Positions 1 through 13,260 are shown, numbered from the stretch's first letter. The stretch: 64,000 nucleotides of DNA from Agarophyton chilense (GCA_030374765.1 JARGXX010000079.1:1116001-1180000); one strand, 5' to 3'. The notes: a model not told the origin generated them from the letters alone. Made by a program: numbers and translations.

Positions 1-2111
1 GCACGATTCCTGAGCCAGTTTGCGTGGTTCATAGCTTCAGCCCAAAATGAAAACGGAAGCTTGCTGGCGAACAGTAATACGCGCGTCCTCGTCCAATGCT
101 CTTGGATCAATCTTTCAGCCGCTCCGTTGCTCTGTGAGGCGTAAGCGGGGGAGTAGCCCATGTTGATACCGTTATCGAAACAAAAGTTATCCAACGCTGT
201 GCTCTTGTGTTCGCCTGCCCCGTCCAGACGAATATTCTTGAGGCGACAAGAGTTGTTCAACTCTAACTCTGATCTCCGCTTGTACCAATCCAGATGTTTG
301 AGAACCGTTGTGCTAGTCTTGTCTTTTAGAAAGTAAACATCAGACTTGGAGGTCCAATCATCCAAGATGGCCAGCGCATAGATTGCACCCGAAAGTGATG
401 GAGTAACCTTCCCTGAGATATCCATGTGGATTAATTCAAGTGGCTTTAATGTAGATACAGATCGAGATCTCCTGGTTACCGGGTGTCGTTTCATTTTTCC
501 AGTGATACAAGGAACACAGTTTAGTGTATCCAGGGTTTTTCGTGGGAAGAAAGGGACGGACTTAAGAGTTTTGGCCAGTTGTTGGTAGCGGTCTGGATGT
601 AAGTGGCCTGTGCGTGCGTGCCATTCTCGAGCGAGATCTTGATTGTTATTGAAGGCATCCACCACCATGGCTTGTGTCTGTTCTTCTTCCTTGAGGTTCA
701 TTACGTAAAGTCCGTGGCTTATCTCGGTTTCCCAGATTACTTCGTTGTTTCGTCTCGGATCCATGATGAAGCAGCCATTGAATGGTCTCAACGAAGATGT
801 GAATGTCACCATATAGTCTACACTAAGTGTACCCACTGAGAGAATGTTGGACTGAAAGGAAGGAGCATGGTATGCTTCAATAATTTTTCCTTCGTTGAGT
901 GGAATCCAGATGTGACCTTTTCCTACGAGCCGTGCTGTACTAGAAGCGACTTGTACAGTTTCGATAGGAATTTTCTCATATCGAACGAACGATTTTCTAG
1001 AGTGGAAGAAATGGTGTGTGGCCCCAGAATCAATGTATGCGGTGTCGATTTTGTGTTGAGAGAGTAGAGCTATTTTGCTCTTGAACTTGGCCAAGGAACA
1101 GTTGAATGGAGGTGAAGGTGGAGGATCATTATGCCTTTGCACCACGTAAGATCCGTAGTTGTGTGTCTGGTCTTTCTCTCCTTCCCTTGGGGCAAAGCGT
1201 GATTTCCAATTAGATTGGCGGCGGCTTCCATTACCTTGGCTACGTTGTTGACCGCTATTGTGAGAACTGTTCCCGCTTCTGTTTTGGTGCGGGTTTTCAC
1301 TACCACCGTTGTTGCTCTGCTTATTTGTAAGATCACGTTTGCGTTTATAACAGTCCCTTGCAAAGTGACCTTTCTTTCCGCAGTAATAGCAATCCACGTT
1401 TCGGTTCTTGGTGATTGATGATCTTTTCCGTCGGTTGCCTCGCGTACCTTTGTTTGCGGTATTAGCCTTTGGCTGTGTCGATAGTGTTGCCGACTGTGTG
1501 TGTTGAGGATTATGAGGGTTCTTCCGACGAGCACCTTCCGCTTCCACAGCGTTTACAATTGAGTCAAAGCCAGCGTCAGTGAGGTTTGACATCATGGCTA
1601 ATGGAGCAAAGGAGTTGGGAAGACTCCGGATGAGTTTGGAAACTTTTTCTTTGTCAGAAAGCTCTTCGTCGAAGGTTGCAAGCTCTCCAACGATTCCCAA
1701 GAACTTTGACACATGCTGGTTCCAGTCTTCGTTGTCTTTGTAGACAAGGGAGTCCAAGCGGTGGCGGATGTTTTGAACAGCTTGGGTATTTGTTGTTGTG
1801 TACACCCGCTGGAGTTCATCCCACAAATTTTTCGCTGTTTGGTCGTCATCGTCGACAACGGTGCGGACAAGAGCAAGGGCTGAATCACCAAGGCACAATG
1901 TGATGGTGCTCTTGGCCTTGACGGACTTCTCGAACCAAGACCTCATCGTGCGGTTGTTGAGATTGAACCCTTCGGGGCGAGGGTCCAAACCAGTCAGGAA
2001 AGGTTCGTCACGGCGGAGAAAAGCCAAAAGGCGACGACGCCACAAGATGTAGTCGGTGGGTACCTTTAACTTTGGGAGTTTCCCAAGCAGGCTTTCTTGT
2101 GTACCCGACAT
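1..2111 (-). mobile_element. Ty1/copia-type gag-pol, 5' part, cut by the window edge
   Basis: The minus-strand reading frame starts at the ATG at 2111 and stays in one frame to base 1, about 703 codons. In order I see a gag region, a CCHC zinc knuckle near residues 240-255 (CYYCGKKGHFARDC, about 1350-1394), the aspartic protease motif DSGA near residue 361, a GAG-pre-integrase H-H-C-C segment near 490-560, and integrase residues D near 563, D near 630 (RLDGAGEH) and a following E. Gag, protease and integrase in one frame, with integrase before any RT, is the copia order. The part inside the window looks whole. RT, RNase H and the 3' LTR lie outside it. Its 5' LTR should be to the right of 2111, but I could not delimit it. 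Confidence 0.85.
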
Positions 2112-3650
2112 GTCTGACGAGCGGGGATAGGTGATCGACCTACTTAGGCGGGAAAGGATTCCGCAACTTCTTTGGTAAACGTGTGAAGCACTTCTCCTTC
2201 TCCTTCTTCTTCTTCTTCACCAGTCCTCTACGGGGGGAGAGAGTGTGTTACCTTAAGGTGACCCTAGCCCAGACCCGGGAGCTAGGCGATCGACGAAGTA
2301 CGGGTCCCCGCAACTAAGCAGCTAACCCCGCACCACGACAATCCGACCTCTTGAGGCAACTTCCCACAACCGATGTCGGTAGGTACTTATTCTCTTAAAA
2401 TGAGATATTGTTCCGTTCTCTTCTTTTTGCTTTGAGTGCCTAAGCAAGAACGAATAGACACTGTGGTAGGTTAAACTTCAGACTGCCTCAGGTACCCTGT
2501 TTTTCGTAGGAATCCTTCGAAAGTGTTTTTTTTTCCAAAGGTGTGACACTTCTTAGTAGTTCAATCTTCGCCCCTGTAGATGAGAATCCCAGCGGCTTCC
2601 GACCTCTCGTCCAGCAAATCTTCCTTGCCACTACTCGTGGAGATCGCGGAGCTCACAAATTCATGAAGTCATCACAAAAAGAAGTGACTTTTCCGCCCCT
2701 GCCGTAAGAGATATTATCTAAGTTGATGGATCTCTTGAAAGGTATCTTACACCTTTTGAGTTTTCAGTCAATCATTGAGCGCAGCGGCAACAAGCCAGAA
2801 AACGGACAATGCAGCTTGTGGTTGAGAATCAAGGAGGCGCGAGGGCGCAAGCCGAAATTTGCAAAAGGCTGACAACGCCGTCTTCTAAGCGCAATTTCCG
2901 TGAGGGCAACTGCAGAAAGCGTTACGTCCGAGGCTCAAAACCGGTAGAGACTTGGTGTCGATGGCGAAACAGAAAAGAAAGTAGAAGCCGGGTGGGCGAT
3001 CAAAGAAAGACGTAAGCCAAAACCGTGATTCTTGCGAGGAAAGAGTCGTAGGCCCAAAGCGCAAAGCGTCCAGTAAATTTAGGATATCGGCCAGAAGCGC
3101 GATCAAGAACCTGCGGAAGCCAGCACCGCTGCAAGAGTAGAGAGCATTATTCCTATAGTCAAAGAGAGAAACGCAGATTCCCAATTTATAAAATATGAGA
3201 GCTCTCTTGTTGATGAACGTGAAAGTCAAACGTTCGGTGTTCAATTCAACTTGTTTCCTACTTCATAGTTTTTCTTCATTCCATAGTTTCCATAGAAAAC
3301 ACAGAGCCCGTTGCATCTTCATAGCCTGTATCACCTCGCAAAGAAAAGTGAAGCGCGCGCAAAGTAAAGCAAGAAAACGTTATACACACCTTGTTTGGCT
3401 ACAATCTCTCTCCAAGCCAAAACTGGTCTACAGACCGAGCGAGCCTTTCACTGAGCGAACCGCACCAAGTATAGCCACAACGCACTTTGTACTACGCAAG
3501 CCGTTGATGGAGACGAAGCGTGCGCGCCCGGGCCGAAACCCCGGGCGATGCTACCATATTGATAACAGTAGGATTTCATGTTGCCTTTTTTAGGGCAAGT
3601 TTGCCGCCGGCGGTCGAGTGTCCTCGACGCCGGCGCAGCCCAGTTTATTT
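2112..3650. other. Gene-free stretch; probable copia leader and 5' LTR, not delimited
   Basis: No convincing gene. Immediately right of the copia start should lie its leader, primer-binding site and 5' LTR, but the second LTR is outside the window so ends cannot be set by comparison, and no standard initiator-Met primer site is visible. A GC-rich inverted repeat sits at about 3603-3636 (GCCGGCGGTCGAG / CTCGACGCCGGC arms around TGTC). The ORFs in 2809-3729 overlap on both strands with no family signal. Confidence 0.4.
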
Positions 3651-3653
3651 AGA

Positions 3654-4766
3654 CAGTGCACATTGTGCGACAGAGCTCGCGTGTCTCACACGTGGCATAT
3701 GTTGTGGAAACTCGCTTCGCCTTGCGTGAGGACACAAACGGTCAACATACACGGAAGTTAAAAGCTTACTTTGAACGTTTATTAATACTTTTTAGCATCG
3801 CCTTTGGCGTCCATGACCGCCAAAAGACGCCTTTTCTCATTTATCTCCGCCACAGTATCAAACTGTTTGTTCCCATCATACACCTTTCTAACAATAATAT
3901 CCCACACGTTTTCAATGATATTTAAATTCAGGGACTTGGCAGGCCACGAAAACACTCTCATTTGATGTTGCAAAAGCCAATTGCGAATGAATTTCAAAGT
4001 ATGTATAGACGCATTGTCTTGTTGAAAAACAAAAGGCAAAGATTCACCAAACACTTCAGCCACAAAACGGTAGTAGACCTTGCTTCAACGTTTCGCAATA
4101 CTTCATAGAATTCTGATTCTCATAAATTAACATCAGCTTAGAGACTCCATAAAAAGAAACAGACCCCCAATCCATGACAGAACCTCCACCATTTGGAAAT
4201 GTTGAACAAAGACGCAAACCCTTTCGTAAATCATGCCAGTAATACGAAAGACCATCTGGTACGTCCCAGTTAACGTTTTTCTCATCAGAAAAAGCCACTT
4301 GCACCCAACAGTGGTCTTCCTTGCTGATGTGACGTCTTACCCATTCCAAACGCTTCTTTTTGTGAAGTATGGTCGGTCATCCGCGGGGCCTTCAATAGTT
4401 TGTGGTATTAAAGTTGTGAGCTGCTTCTCAAGATCTGTTGTATGCGGCGACCACCATTGCTCAAATTGAGACGAATTTTTAAATCGTTAGCGCTGTAGTC
4501 ACCTGTTGAAGCCAGTCTCAGTAGCAGCCGTTTGGTAGTTGGAGAAAGATTGAGAGCTGTTCTGAGAGTAACAACCTTTTTTTCTTCGTCATGGCGCTTG
4601 AAGAATCTTGATATAGTCAATGGTGAACGATTGAGTTGGTTTGAAATCTCTTTGATGGGAAGGTGTTCCCTGAAAAGGGCTTGGATTTGTCCTTTCTCGT
4701 ATTCATAAAGGTACCCTCGTGAAGGAATGCTGAACAAGTTCTGCTCGATTCAGATTGTGCAATCTG
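3654..4766 (-). mobile_element. Tc1/mariner transposon, transposase broken
   Basis: Three minus-strand frames cover one transposase. The N-terminal part (4408-4737) has a helix-turn-helix of the Tc1/HTH_38 kind (GQIQALFREHLPIKEISNQL). The middle part (4056-4349) contains the first catalytic Asp in FSDEKNVNWD and the YYWHDLR block. The C-terminal part (3782-4063) holds FQQDNASIHT and WPAKSLNLNIIENVWD, giving a DD34E spacing. The transposase needs at least two frame changes, so it is dead. Possible imperfect terminal inverted repeats begin at CAGTGCACA (3654) and end at 4766; no TA duplication is clear, so the ends are tentative. The length of about 1.1 kb suits the family. Confidence 0.8.
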
Positions 4767-4885
4767 AAAAACTGCAATGGTAAGACTATCGCCCCAATGT
4801 TTGGGTTTAAAAGGTCATTGCGTTTGGCGGCAATTTTTAAACCAAGGGTTTGTGTGCGTTGATTTTTTGCGTTCTTTTCGGCACC

Positions 4886-5750
4886 TGAAGAGCAACGTCC
4901 TCCAGGGAGGTTTTTGGGGACTTAAGTTTTTTCCGGAGCCTCCGGCGTGCAACCTCGTTATGAGTAGGAGTAATCCGTATTTACGGCGATGGCCAGAACG
5001 CCGGTGATGCACCGGAGGGACCGGGTGCCATACACGTGGCCGCAGCGCCCGCGCGACACGTGGCCACCAGATTGGCCCCTTTTGTTAGACGGACATTTAG
5101 CTATTTAGGATAGACTTTATTTATTCTATTCTACGGTGACTACAGTACTTAGGCCGCCGGCCTCGCGGCCGCCAGTCCAGTAAAGTCTCCCCAACAAGGG
5201 TGATCTTGGTCTTCCAGATCTTGGCTCTGGGTCGAACCGCCTGCGCGGATATACAATTCCTTACGGAGGGATTTCCCGTGGGGCACGGCTTCCCAGCCCC
5301 CTTGGACGTTGAAGCAGCCTTCGTGTGTTGGGTATCTATTCCCACTTTCGTGGTTCCGCCCGTGTATACGGTTTGCTACACCCGGCAGTGCCGGCTATTC
5401 CCGAGTCCCCTCTTGCGACTCGTGGTCAACCTCGCCCTCTTGCCTCCGTTCCCATTTTCCTTCCCTTTTCCTCCCCTTCATTGGGCAATTCCCGCTCTTG
5501 CGGCTCGCACTGACACCTGTCGTGCTCGCCACTCTCGTGGGTTTTTCCTCCTCAGAGGATACGCAAGCACCGCTTCGGCGGATATTCTCGGCTTCTTTCA
5601 CCCTCCCTGCGCCCGTCGCGACGGTTTGGCTCCGGCTTACACCCGGCATTGCGCGCCGATCCCTGGGAGGGCTCTACCGCGCCGGTTACCTCGTGAGAGG
5701 AAGATCCGGACGTCTTCGTATGTTTTCCCCCTTGGGGGCATTGTCCTACA
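4886..5750 (+). repeat. 5' LTR of element A
   Basis: Matches 15422-16284 along its whole length, begins TGAAGAGC and ends TCCTACA. It contains two CACGTG boxes (5033-5038 and 5057-5062), an AT-rich stretch (about 5088-5130) and the block TACTTAGG that also occurs in the LTRs of elements B and C. The ORFs running through 5200-5893 are in repeat DNA and are not called as genes. Confidence 0.93.
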
Positions 5751-5775
5751 AATTGGTCTCCCGACTTAGAAGTCA
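5751..5775 (+). other. Primer-binding-like sequence of element A
   Basis: Directly after the 5' LTR, separated by two bases, comes TGGTCTCCCGACTTAGAAGT. The element B leader has the related TGGTCTTCCTATTTAGAAGT at the same place (from 19524). TGG could pair with a tRNA CCA end, but the usual T-arm complement does not follow, so the primer is not identified. The shared TTAGAAG is complementary to CUUCUAA, which resembles an Arg(UCU) anticodon loop. Confidence 0.4.
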
Positions 5776-6053
5776 AGACCGCTTGGGTCCTCTCAGAGGT
5801 TGTTTTCCGTTTAAAGGGTTTTCTCCGGTCTCACCGGTTTGCTTTCTATTCTTCCGTCGAGACGGTGTGGCCAATGCCGAGGAAACCGCCTAGCATGGAG
5901 CCTCCTGCAACACGCAGCCGTTCCCGCCAAAGCGGTGATGCCAGGGGCACTGATGTTTTACAGGCCCTGGCTCCAACACCCTAGTCCCGGGAGATACCGG
6001 TCACCGGCACTGAAGACCCGCAGCCCGATTCCGGGTTAACGACCGTCGCAACG

Positions 6054-7985
6054 GTGGTTTCTCCGCCTCTGCGGTTGGTCGACCAAGCGCGGATTGTACG
6101 CTTGGAAGAGCAGCTCCGCTCCCTGCGGGCTGCTCACAATACCCTCTCGAGGGAGTTCACCTCTTTACGAGGAAGCCTCGCTAACCCCCCTCCAAGTGAG
6201 TTAGCCGAGGATATCCGCGTATTGCGGTCGGACGTCAATACACTACTCGAGTGTTTTGGCGCTCCGTCTTCCTTCGCAGAAGGTTTGGAAAATCGCTTCG
6301 AGCGTCTCCGAAGTGGACTTGAGTCGGTCGAGAGGACGTTAACCTCGCCCGCGAACGCGGCTAGACCGGTTGTCTCTCATCGAGAGACCCAGTCGCGGAA
6401 CTGGAAGAGACGGAAGAACCGGGATTTTAACCGTAAGCACGGACACCCGTCCGACTCATCATCTGAGTCGGACGGTAAACCGAGTGACTCGGAGAGTTCC
6501 GATTCGTCCGTGAGCGATGACCCACAGGATCGTTATGGGCGCTCTTCCCGCTCAAAGCGGTCCTCTGCCACCTACGGGGCCATCCGGTCGCGCCCCAAGG
6601 GTCGGCGACATCCGGGCCTCAAACCCTTGAAGCCCACCAACCCTCTGTACAGGACACTCCTGTCCTACCGGTATTACCGGCTAAAAGATTCCTCTTTAGG
6701 TCGGACACCGCGTGACACGGGTAAAGTGAAAGACTGCATCAAGCGGATGCAGCTTTCACTTCGTAACCAGTCGTTTACTGGGGATGATCCAATTCTGGTC
6801 TTGGATTTCCTACACCGCTTTGTAGCGGAAGCCGATATACTCGGAATGAACGAAGGACAAGCCTACGTGGCGCTACCCTACTTTCTACGGGGTGTCGCTG
6901 AAGATCAGTTTTTGTGGGTTCGGGGCTCGTCGCGAGCCTCCGAAGGAGGTGTGACCTGCTGGCCCGAGGTCGTGCAGTACCTCCTGCGTTCCTACGCAAC
7001 CAACTCCGCGATACAAGCGGCGATACTCGCTTTGCGAGACACTCGACAACGCTCCGGCGAGCTCGAGACCGATTACTCGGTACGCCTGATTAAGGCTTTC
7101 CACCGTTGTGGTAATGCATACCCCGCTGGGGAACGCTGTACGATGTTCATTGATGGCTGCGATCCAGCCATCAAGACTCTTGTCGCCCGTTACAGGGAAC
7201 AAGAGCCGAAGGTGACCTACCTTGAACTCGTACAGTTTGCCCGCGCAGAGGGAGATGCACTACGTGCACCCAATCCGGGAACCCGGTGGAAGGCCGCCAA
7301 GGCATTGCTGCTTGAGTCGGACTCTTCTTCACCGTCATTTGCGACGGATGGCATCCCCAAACAGGGTTATGACAATATAAATGTCATCCATCACGATGGT
7401 TTATCTATTCCGACAACGGAATTACCGTCTACGACGGATGGCTCGGTTGACTCAACCGCAAGGGACACGGAGAACGGGCAGGTCTTTTATCTTAATGACC
7501 GCCGCACTCCGGCCCCCCGTATGCCGTACTCGAACGGAATGACACGAAGTCAGCGCCCTGGATGGGTTGGAAACCGGGAACCCGGAAGATACACCGATGC
7601 TCGGAATGCCGTACCGCGAAACGCGGGAGTGACGTTGGTGTGCCACTTGTGCTACGAGCGCGGGCACACCTCCCCGCAATGCCTTTTATCGCTACGCGAT
7701 ATGGCGCGAGTGGTGGATAATTACGAAGCCCTCTCCCCGCAGGAGAAGGGCTCCGTGTCACTCACGTCATATCTCCGCGCGAAGACGGACTTCCCCAACG
7801 CATTGGCTCACACTCCGAATTCTCGGTACAAACCGGCTCAGCCGGCACGCGCCGCACCAGCGCCAAGCCACGCTGGTGGATCTCAACCCGCTCCTGCGGT
7901 AGCTACCGTGCAACGGAATCATGCACTCGTGGCCGAGGAAGTCGGGCCTTCGCCCGACCAGGACCCTGTACAGGGAAAAGAATAG
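6054..7985 (+). CDS. Gag of element A
   Basis: Open frame of 643 residues. The N-terminus has a short coiled-coil-like stretch (residues about 14-40), then a charged Ser/Asp-rich linker (about 110-180), a capsid-like core (about 195-400, including DPILVLDFLHRF) and a CCHC zinc knuckle CHLCYERGHTSPQC at about residues 530-543. The equivalent core and knuckle occur in element B at 20319-21745. Gag would assemble the particle and bind RNA. The true N-terminus may lie further upstream, near 5894. Confidence 0.85.
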   Translation: MVSPPLRLVDQARIVRLEEQLRSLRAAHNTLSREFTSLRGSLANPPPSELAEDIRVLRSDVNTLLECFGAPSSFAEGLENRFERLRSGLESVERTLTSPANAARPVVSHRETQSRNWKRRKNRDFNRKHGHPSDSSSESDGKPSDSESSDSSVSDDPQDRYGRSSRSKRSSATYGAIRSRPKGRRHPGLKPLKPTNPLYRTLLSYRYYRLKDSSLGRTPRDTGKVKDCIKRMQLSLRNQSFTGDDPILVLDFLHRFVAEADILGMNEGQAYVALPYFLRGVAEDQFLWVRGSSRASEGGVTCWPEVVQYLLRSYATNSAIQAAILALRDTRQRSGELETDYSVRLIKAFHRCGNAYPAGERCTMFIDGCDPAIKTLVARYREQEPKVTYLELVQFARAEGDALRAPNPGTRWKAAKALLLESDSSSPSFATDGIPKQGYDNINVIHHDGLSIPTTELPSTTDGSVDSTARDTENGQVFYLNDRRTPAPRMPYSNGMTRSQRPGWVGNREPGRYTDARNAVPRNAGVTLVCHLCYERGHTSPQCLLSLRDMARVVDNYEALSPQEKGSVSLTSYLRAKTDFPNALAHTPNSRYKPAQPARAAPAPSHAGGSQPAPAVATVQRNHALVAEEVGPSPDQDPVQGKE

Positions 7986-8020
7986 AGGGAGTCTCTCTTT
8001 CGGGAGAGGCGTCCTCGGAG

Positions 8021-11000
8021 TTGAGGCTGACGACGCCCGAGGTGCCGATGCCTCGCTCCCCGGTGAAAACCCTGACAAGGAAGGACACCGCAGACGCGGA
8101 CTCTAAACACCTCGGTGTTTTGCGTCGACCGTGGATACGGATTAGAAATAACCGGATCCCGGAGAGAGTCTCGGTAATGGCCAAGCGTAACTACAAGGTT
8201 TACGCTGACCTTGGTCTGCACACGCAGTTTATGGTGAGATATCTCACGGTCCTGGATACAGGTGCTGGGCCGAACTTTATTGTGGACTCGGTTTTACCCC
8301 CGCCATTGCGGTCACTCATCCGTTCTGAAACGGTACCCGACGTCTCAGACGCCAATAACAACCCGTTGAAAACGGTTGGTGTGATCGACCTGGTCGTCAG
8401 GCTAGGGCAGATGGTGGTTAAACTAACTTTTATTATGTGCCGCTCGCTGGACGCGCCAGTTATACTGGGATGTGACTACTGCAACAGGGTTGTCGACTCC
8501 ATCCGCCCACGCCTTAAGCAGGTGGAACTTGAGGACGGATCGACCGTCCCCATTGTTCGTCAACCGCTGAAGCGGGCATCGAGGAAACACGTTCCTCTAC
8601 CTGCTGCGCAGGAACCCACACCGGCGAACCGGGATTCTACGAAGCTACGCGTTGCCTCGTCAGTAACCATACCCCCGGAGAGCCAGGTTATGGTTTCAGT
8701 CAATTCCCGTCAACACGGTCTTCGGGTTGTTCAGCCCTTGCCCTCGTTGTACGAGAAATTTCAGTTAACCGTTGCGAACGGAATCGTGCAAGTCACGCCA
8801 AATTCCCCTTTCAGGGTGTTGGTTGCCAATCTGGGAAAGGCTCCCCAGACGCTGGCAAAGAACCAAGTCATTGGATCTGTGACGCCGCACCCGCTCGCGA
8901 TGCTCCCTACAAAGGTGACGGCTGCCGAAGTACTCGGAATAACTCCCTCTACCGAGGATGGTCTCCCGGTATCCGGTGCAGAAACCTCCGGGGAGGCACA
9001 GCAGTTGGCGCTCGATAAAACCGTCAAGACGGATGCATTTCCGACCTCGTCGGTTCCCACACCTGACACCAGGGCACAGCCTACGAGCTACGATAAGATA
9101 GACCCGATCAAGGCCCTCGAGGACCTGGACCTTAGTCATGTACCGGTCTCACACCGGGACCGCTTACGCGGAATGCTACGTGAGTTTAACACAATGTGGG
9201 ACGGCTCACTGGGTGAGATCAATACAACCGAACATCGGATAGACTTGCGACCAGACGCACGTCCGGTTGCACAACCCCCTTACAGGGCGGGACCGAAGGC
9301 TTGGGAGGAGGAAGAATTTCAGGTGGACAAGATGCTCCGTGCTGGAGTCATCGAGCCCGCCCAATCTCCTTGGGCTTCACCGGTGGTGCTGGCCCTCAAG
9401 GCTGACGGCACGTGGCAGTTTTGCGTTGACTACCGCCGCCTCAATGCCGTCACCGTGAGGGACACCTACCCGATCCCGCGCATGGACGAGTGTATAGACT
9501 CGCTCGGGGACGCTACCGTGTTTACGGCTCTGGATGCTAACTGGGGCTACTGGCAAGTCCCAGTCCGGGAAGAGGACCGAGACAAAACCGCGTTTCTTTG
9601 CCACTCGGGTTCCTACCGCTTCAAGCGGATGCCGTTTGGTTTAACCAATGCACCGGCCACCTTTCAAAGGGCAATAGACATACTGATGTAGCGTTTCAAG
9701 TGGCGCACGTGCCTTGTCTACTTGGACGACATCATTGTCTTTTCCAGAAACCTGGGACGATCACCTGACCCACGTGCGGGACGTGATGACCGTACTGCGA
9801 GACGCAGGAATAACCCTCAAGTTGAGGAAGTCCGAGTTCTTCACCGACACGGTGAAGTACCTCGGGCACGTCATCCGTCCAGGACGGTTAATGATCGAAG
9901 AAGTTCGTATCAAGTCCATCTGCGAGGCGAAGGAGCCCCGTACTCAAACGGAGCTCCGATCCTTTTTAGGTCTGGTCAACGTCTATCGACGGTTTATACC
10001 GAGTTTCTCGGATATCGCCGCTCCGCTAAACGCGCTACTGCGGAAGGGCCAGCAACCGAAGCTTGCGCCATTTACCACCAATCAGTCGGAATCTTTTCGC
10101 TCCTTGATTAAGGCAGTTACGACAGCTCCCATCCTATCCTTGCCCAAACCTGGGCTTCCCTACTCCATCGACACCGACGCCAGCGACCACCAGGTGGGCG
10201 GCGCACTGTTCCAAACCACCCCCGAGGGGGAACGCAAACCAATTGGCTATTGGTCCCGCACGCTGAACGTCCACGAGCGCAACTACTCGGTCTCCGAGAA
10301 GGAGTGCCTCGCAGTGGTCTGGGCGCTATCCACTCTGCGCCCATACCTCATGGGCGTTCATTTCACCGTGTACACGGACCATGCCTCGTTGAGGTGGCTG
10401 CTGAACATCGCAGATCCTTCTGGCCGCTTAATGCGGTGGCGCCTCCGCTTAGCGGAATTCGACTTCGAGGTCGTCTACAAAAAGGGTGCCCAGAACACCC
10501 AAGCGGACGCCCTCTCTCGATTACCTACGACAGGTGAAGCACTTGCCGACCCGGAGGTCGACGAGATACCGTGCTTTACCTTGGAAGGGGAGACACCGAC
10601 GGAGTCGGATTGGCCCGAAACCGGGGAAGACAGCATGGAAATGGATGAGCTACTCGCAGCGCCCGAGAATGAAAGACCCGTACCCGGGACCTTTGTACCC
10701 ATCTCCACCGAGGAGATGATCCGAGAACAGTTCGGCGACCCGTTCTGCACGCGCATACGGGCCCGCCTAAATGGTGGAGAGGACCTCCCGTTCGAGGTAA
10801 ACGACATCGGTCACCTCGTCCGGACGGTGGACCACCGATCCCAGATCGTGGTCCCGCACACCCTGCAAACCAGGGTGCTCCACCTCTCACACTACCCGAC
10901 CCTCGGGGGACACTCCGGTGGGAGAAAACTTTATCTAACCCTGCGAAGGGACTTTTATTGGCCCGCTGTGGCGGTTGATTGCTACGTTAAGGTGCAATTC

Positions 11001-13260
11001 TGCACCCAATGCGCAAAGAACCGGGTGAAACTCCGGAAGCACTCCAAACGGATGAAGCTTTTCCCCGCAAGGGCGCCCCTCGAGTTTGTCGCAATCGACA
11101 TTCTCGGGCCTCTACTCAAGGCGCGCAAGGGAAACAAATTCCTCTTGGTTATCACTGACCGCTTTTCGAAGCTGTTGCGCACCGTACCTTTACGGAAGAT
11201 CACCGCTTTCACGGTTGCGAACGCCTTCGTTACGCACTGGGCGTTCGTTTATGGCCCTCCGATAGAGGTTCTATCCGATAACGGTAAGCAGTTCGCCTCT
11301 AAGTTCTTTCAGGACGTCTGCCGCATCCTCGACGTCAAGAACCTGTTTACTACCACCTACCACCCGCAAACAAACGGGCAGGTGGAACGCTTCAACCGCA
11401 CCCTACTTGCGTCGCTACGCTCCTACGTATCCGATCACCCAATGACGTGGGACATTTATTCTGATGCTATCACCTACGCCTACAACACACAGGTTCACCG
11501 GACAACCGGTCTGACTCCCTTCGAGCTTGTGCTCTCCAGGACACCCCCGCCAGTGGCGGTCGAACCCCAACACAGGGTCAACTCTTTCCCATCCGTGGGT
11601 CAATACCGCCTCATGTGGAAGAACTGGTTTACCAAGCTCGTACCGGTCGCCCGGAAGTCCATGGAACGTGCCCAGGCCGCCTACAAGCGGGGTTTTGATA
11701 ACCGCTTACGCGGACCACTACCGGCACCGCCCAAGCCGGGGACCTACGTGTTCGTTCGCCGGAAGTACTACAACCCCCGGACCGACAAGCGTCACAAGCT
11801 CTCGCCTGTCGCTGAAGGTCCGTTCCGGGTCGTGTCCTCCCTCCCCGGCACCGTTGTGGTGGACAAGAACGGCGACCACGAACGTCTTTCACAAGACCGC
11901 ATCGTAGCCGCCCCAACGCCGCAGGCGGAAAACGCATCAGCCCCCGTCGAAACGGCCTCGGATACCACGGGTACAACGGTGGCACGACGCCCCGCCGTGG
12001 TACCGCACCCCTCACGGGGTCTCTCCGATATACCGACTTTATCGGAACCACCGGCAATGCCGGAAACACCTGGCCCTCGCGGCCAGCTACCCTTACGGGC
12101 GCCGCGCAGCGGTATTTATACCCGCCATGCGGTTAGCCCACCATCACCGGTCGCTCCGTCTAAGGAGGGGGAGGGGACCCGCTCAATCGCGGAAGCATCT
12201 CCGTCACAACGGAAGTTTAACCGGACACCCCGGTCAAGGCCCCCAAGCGGGCATCCGGCATCGTCGCCGGACGCCACTCCGCTCCCGCGGGACGCGGCAG
12301 TCAATCCGACCGCCACGCAACCCCGCAAGGGGAACCGAGGCGCTCGAAGACCCGAAGCCGGGAAGCGAGACCCTACGGACGCTCCGCATCGCGTGGAAGC
12401 AACTAAGGGCTCCCCGCACATCCGCGGTCGCACACCGAGCCTTTCGGTCGATACCGGTACTCCGGCGGGCGCTGTGCAAGCAGGTCTAGCGAGCCACTCC
12501 GTTGAGAACGGTACGAACTCCATGGGGGAAAAGGGGTGCAACGACAAGTCGAAAACCGCCTCCCTTGACGAACAATCGGAGCCAACCGTCCGCGACGGCC
12601 CGACCACCCGTCCGCAAGGTCACGTGACCCGGGCGGGAGATCGGACCAGTGGGCACCCGGCATCTCGGTCATTGGCTGACAGCCACCCCGCGGAGGCGGA
12701 TCGCCGGGACGGTGAACCACTCACCGCCCACGGCGCACCGCACAGCGGAAACTGCCCACCAATTGGAACGCCGCATGCCGCAAAACAAGCGGAGGCCTCC
12801 GGCGAACTGTTACCAAGACGAAAGGACCCCCGCAAACTCGCGGTAAGGGCGGACTTCAGGGAAGCCCCTACCGCCCAGCGGAAACACAACCCGGCCGCGC
12901 CGGCAACTTCCGCGAAGCGGTACGGCAGCCCCGGCAACCCGGCAACAACCGCAGAGCGGAATGACAGACCGGGTGACCCGGAACAGGCGACGACGAGCCC
13001 AGCACCACGCGGCGCTGAGGCTCGGGTCACCACCACCCGGCAAGGCCGGCAAGTTTACGTGCAGGAGTACGTCCTCGACCGAATCGCCTGACATAGCTAC
13101 GATGGGCACGGGGTGCTCCAGTACCGGACCCGCTGGTACGGATACGTGCCGGAGTGGGACACTCCGGAGCCCATCGAGCACCTCCCGCGCTCTGCGGTAA
13201 TGCGATACTACCGCCTTGCGGGGACCGCACTCCCAGCCACGCTGGTAAACGCCCAAGAGG
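8021..13260 (+). pseudogene. Pol region of element A: protease, RT, RNase H, integrase, chromodomain
   Basis: Domains in order: aspartic protease (VLDTGAGPNF, near 8250), reverse transcriptase (FCVDYRRLNAVT near 9420, MPFGLTNAPATFQ near 9630, YLDD near 9718), RNase H (DTDASDH near 10160, YTDHASLRW near 10372), integrase zinc-binding H-H-C-C (about 10880-11015) and core (VAIDILGP near 11090, LSDNGKQF near 11270, TNGQVERFNRT near 11368), a long Pro/Arg-rich tail, and a chromodomain (about 13055-13230, with LQYRTRWYGYVPEWD). The tail of roughly 350 residues between integrase and chromodomain is unusually long. The region carries about two breaks and is treated as a fossil. Confidence 0.9.

Noticed and set aside
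5200-5893. ORFs of up to 194 residues in the element A LTR and leader
   Set aside because: They lie in LTR repeat sequence, recur in the 3' LTR, and show no domain.
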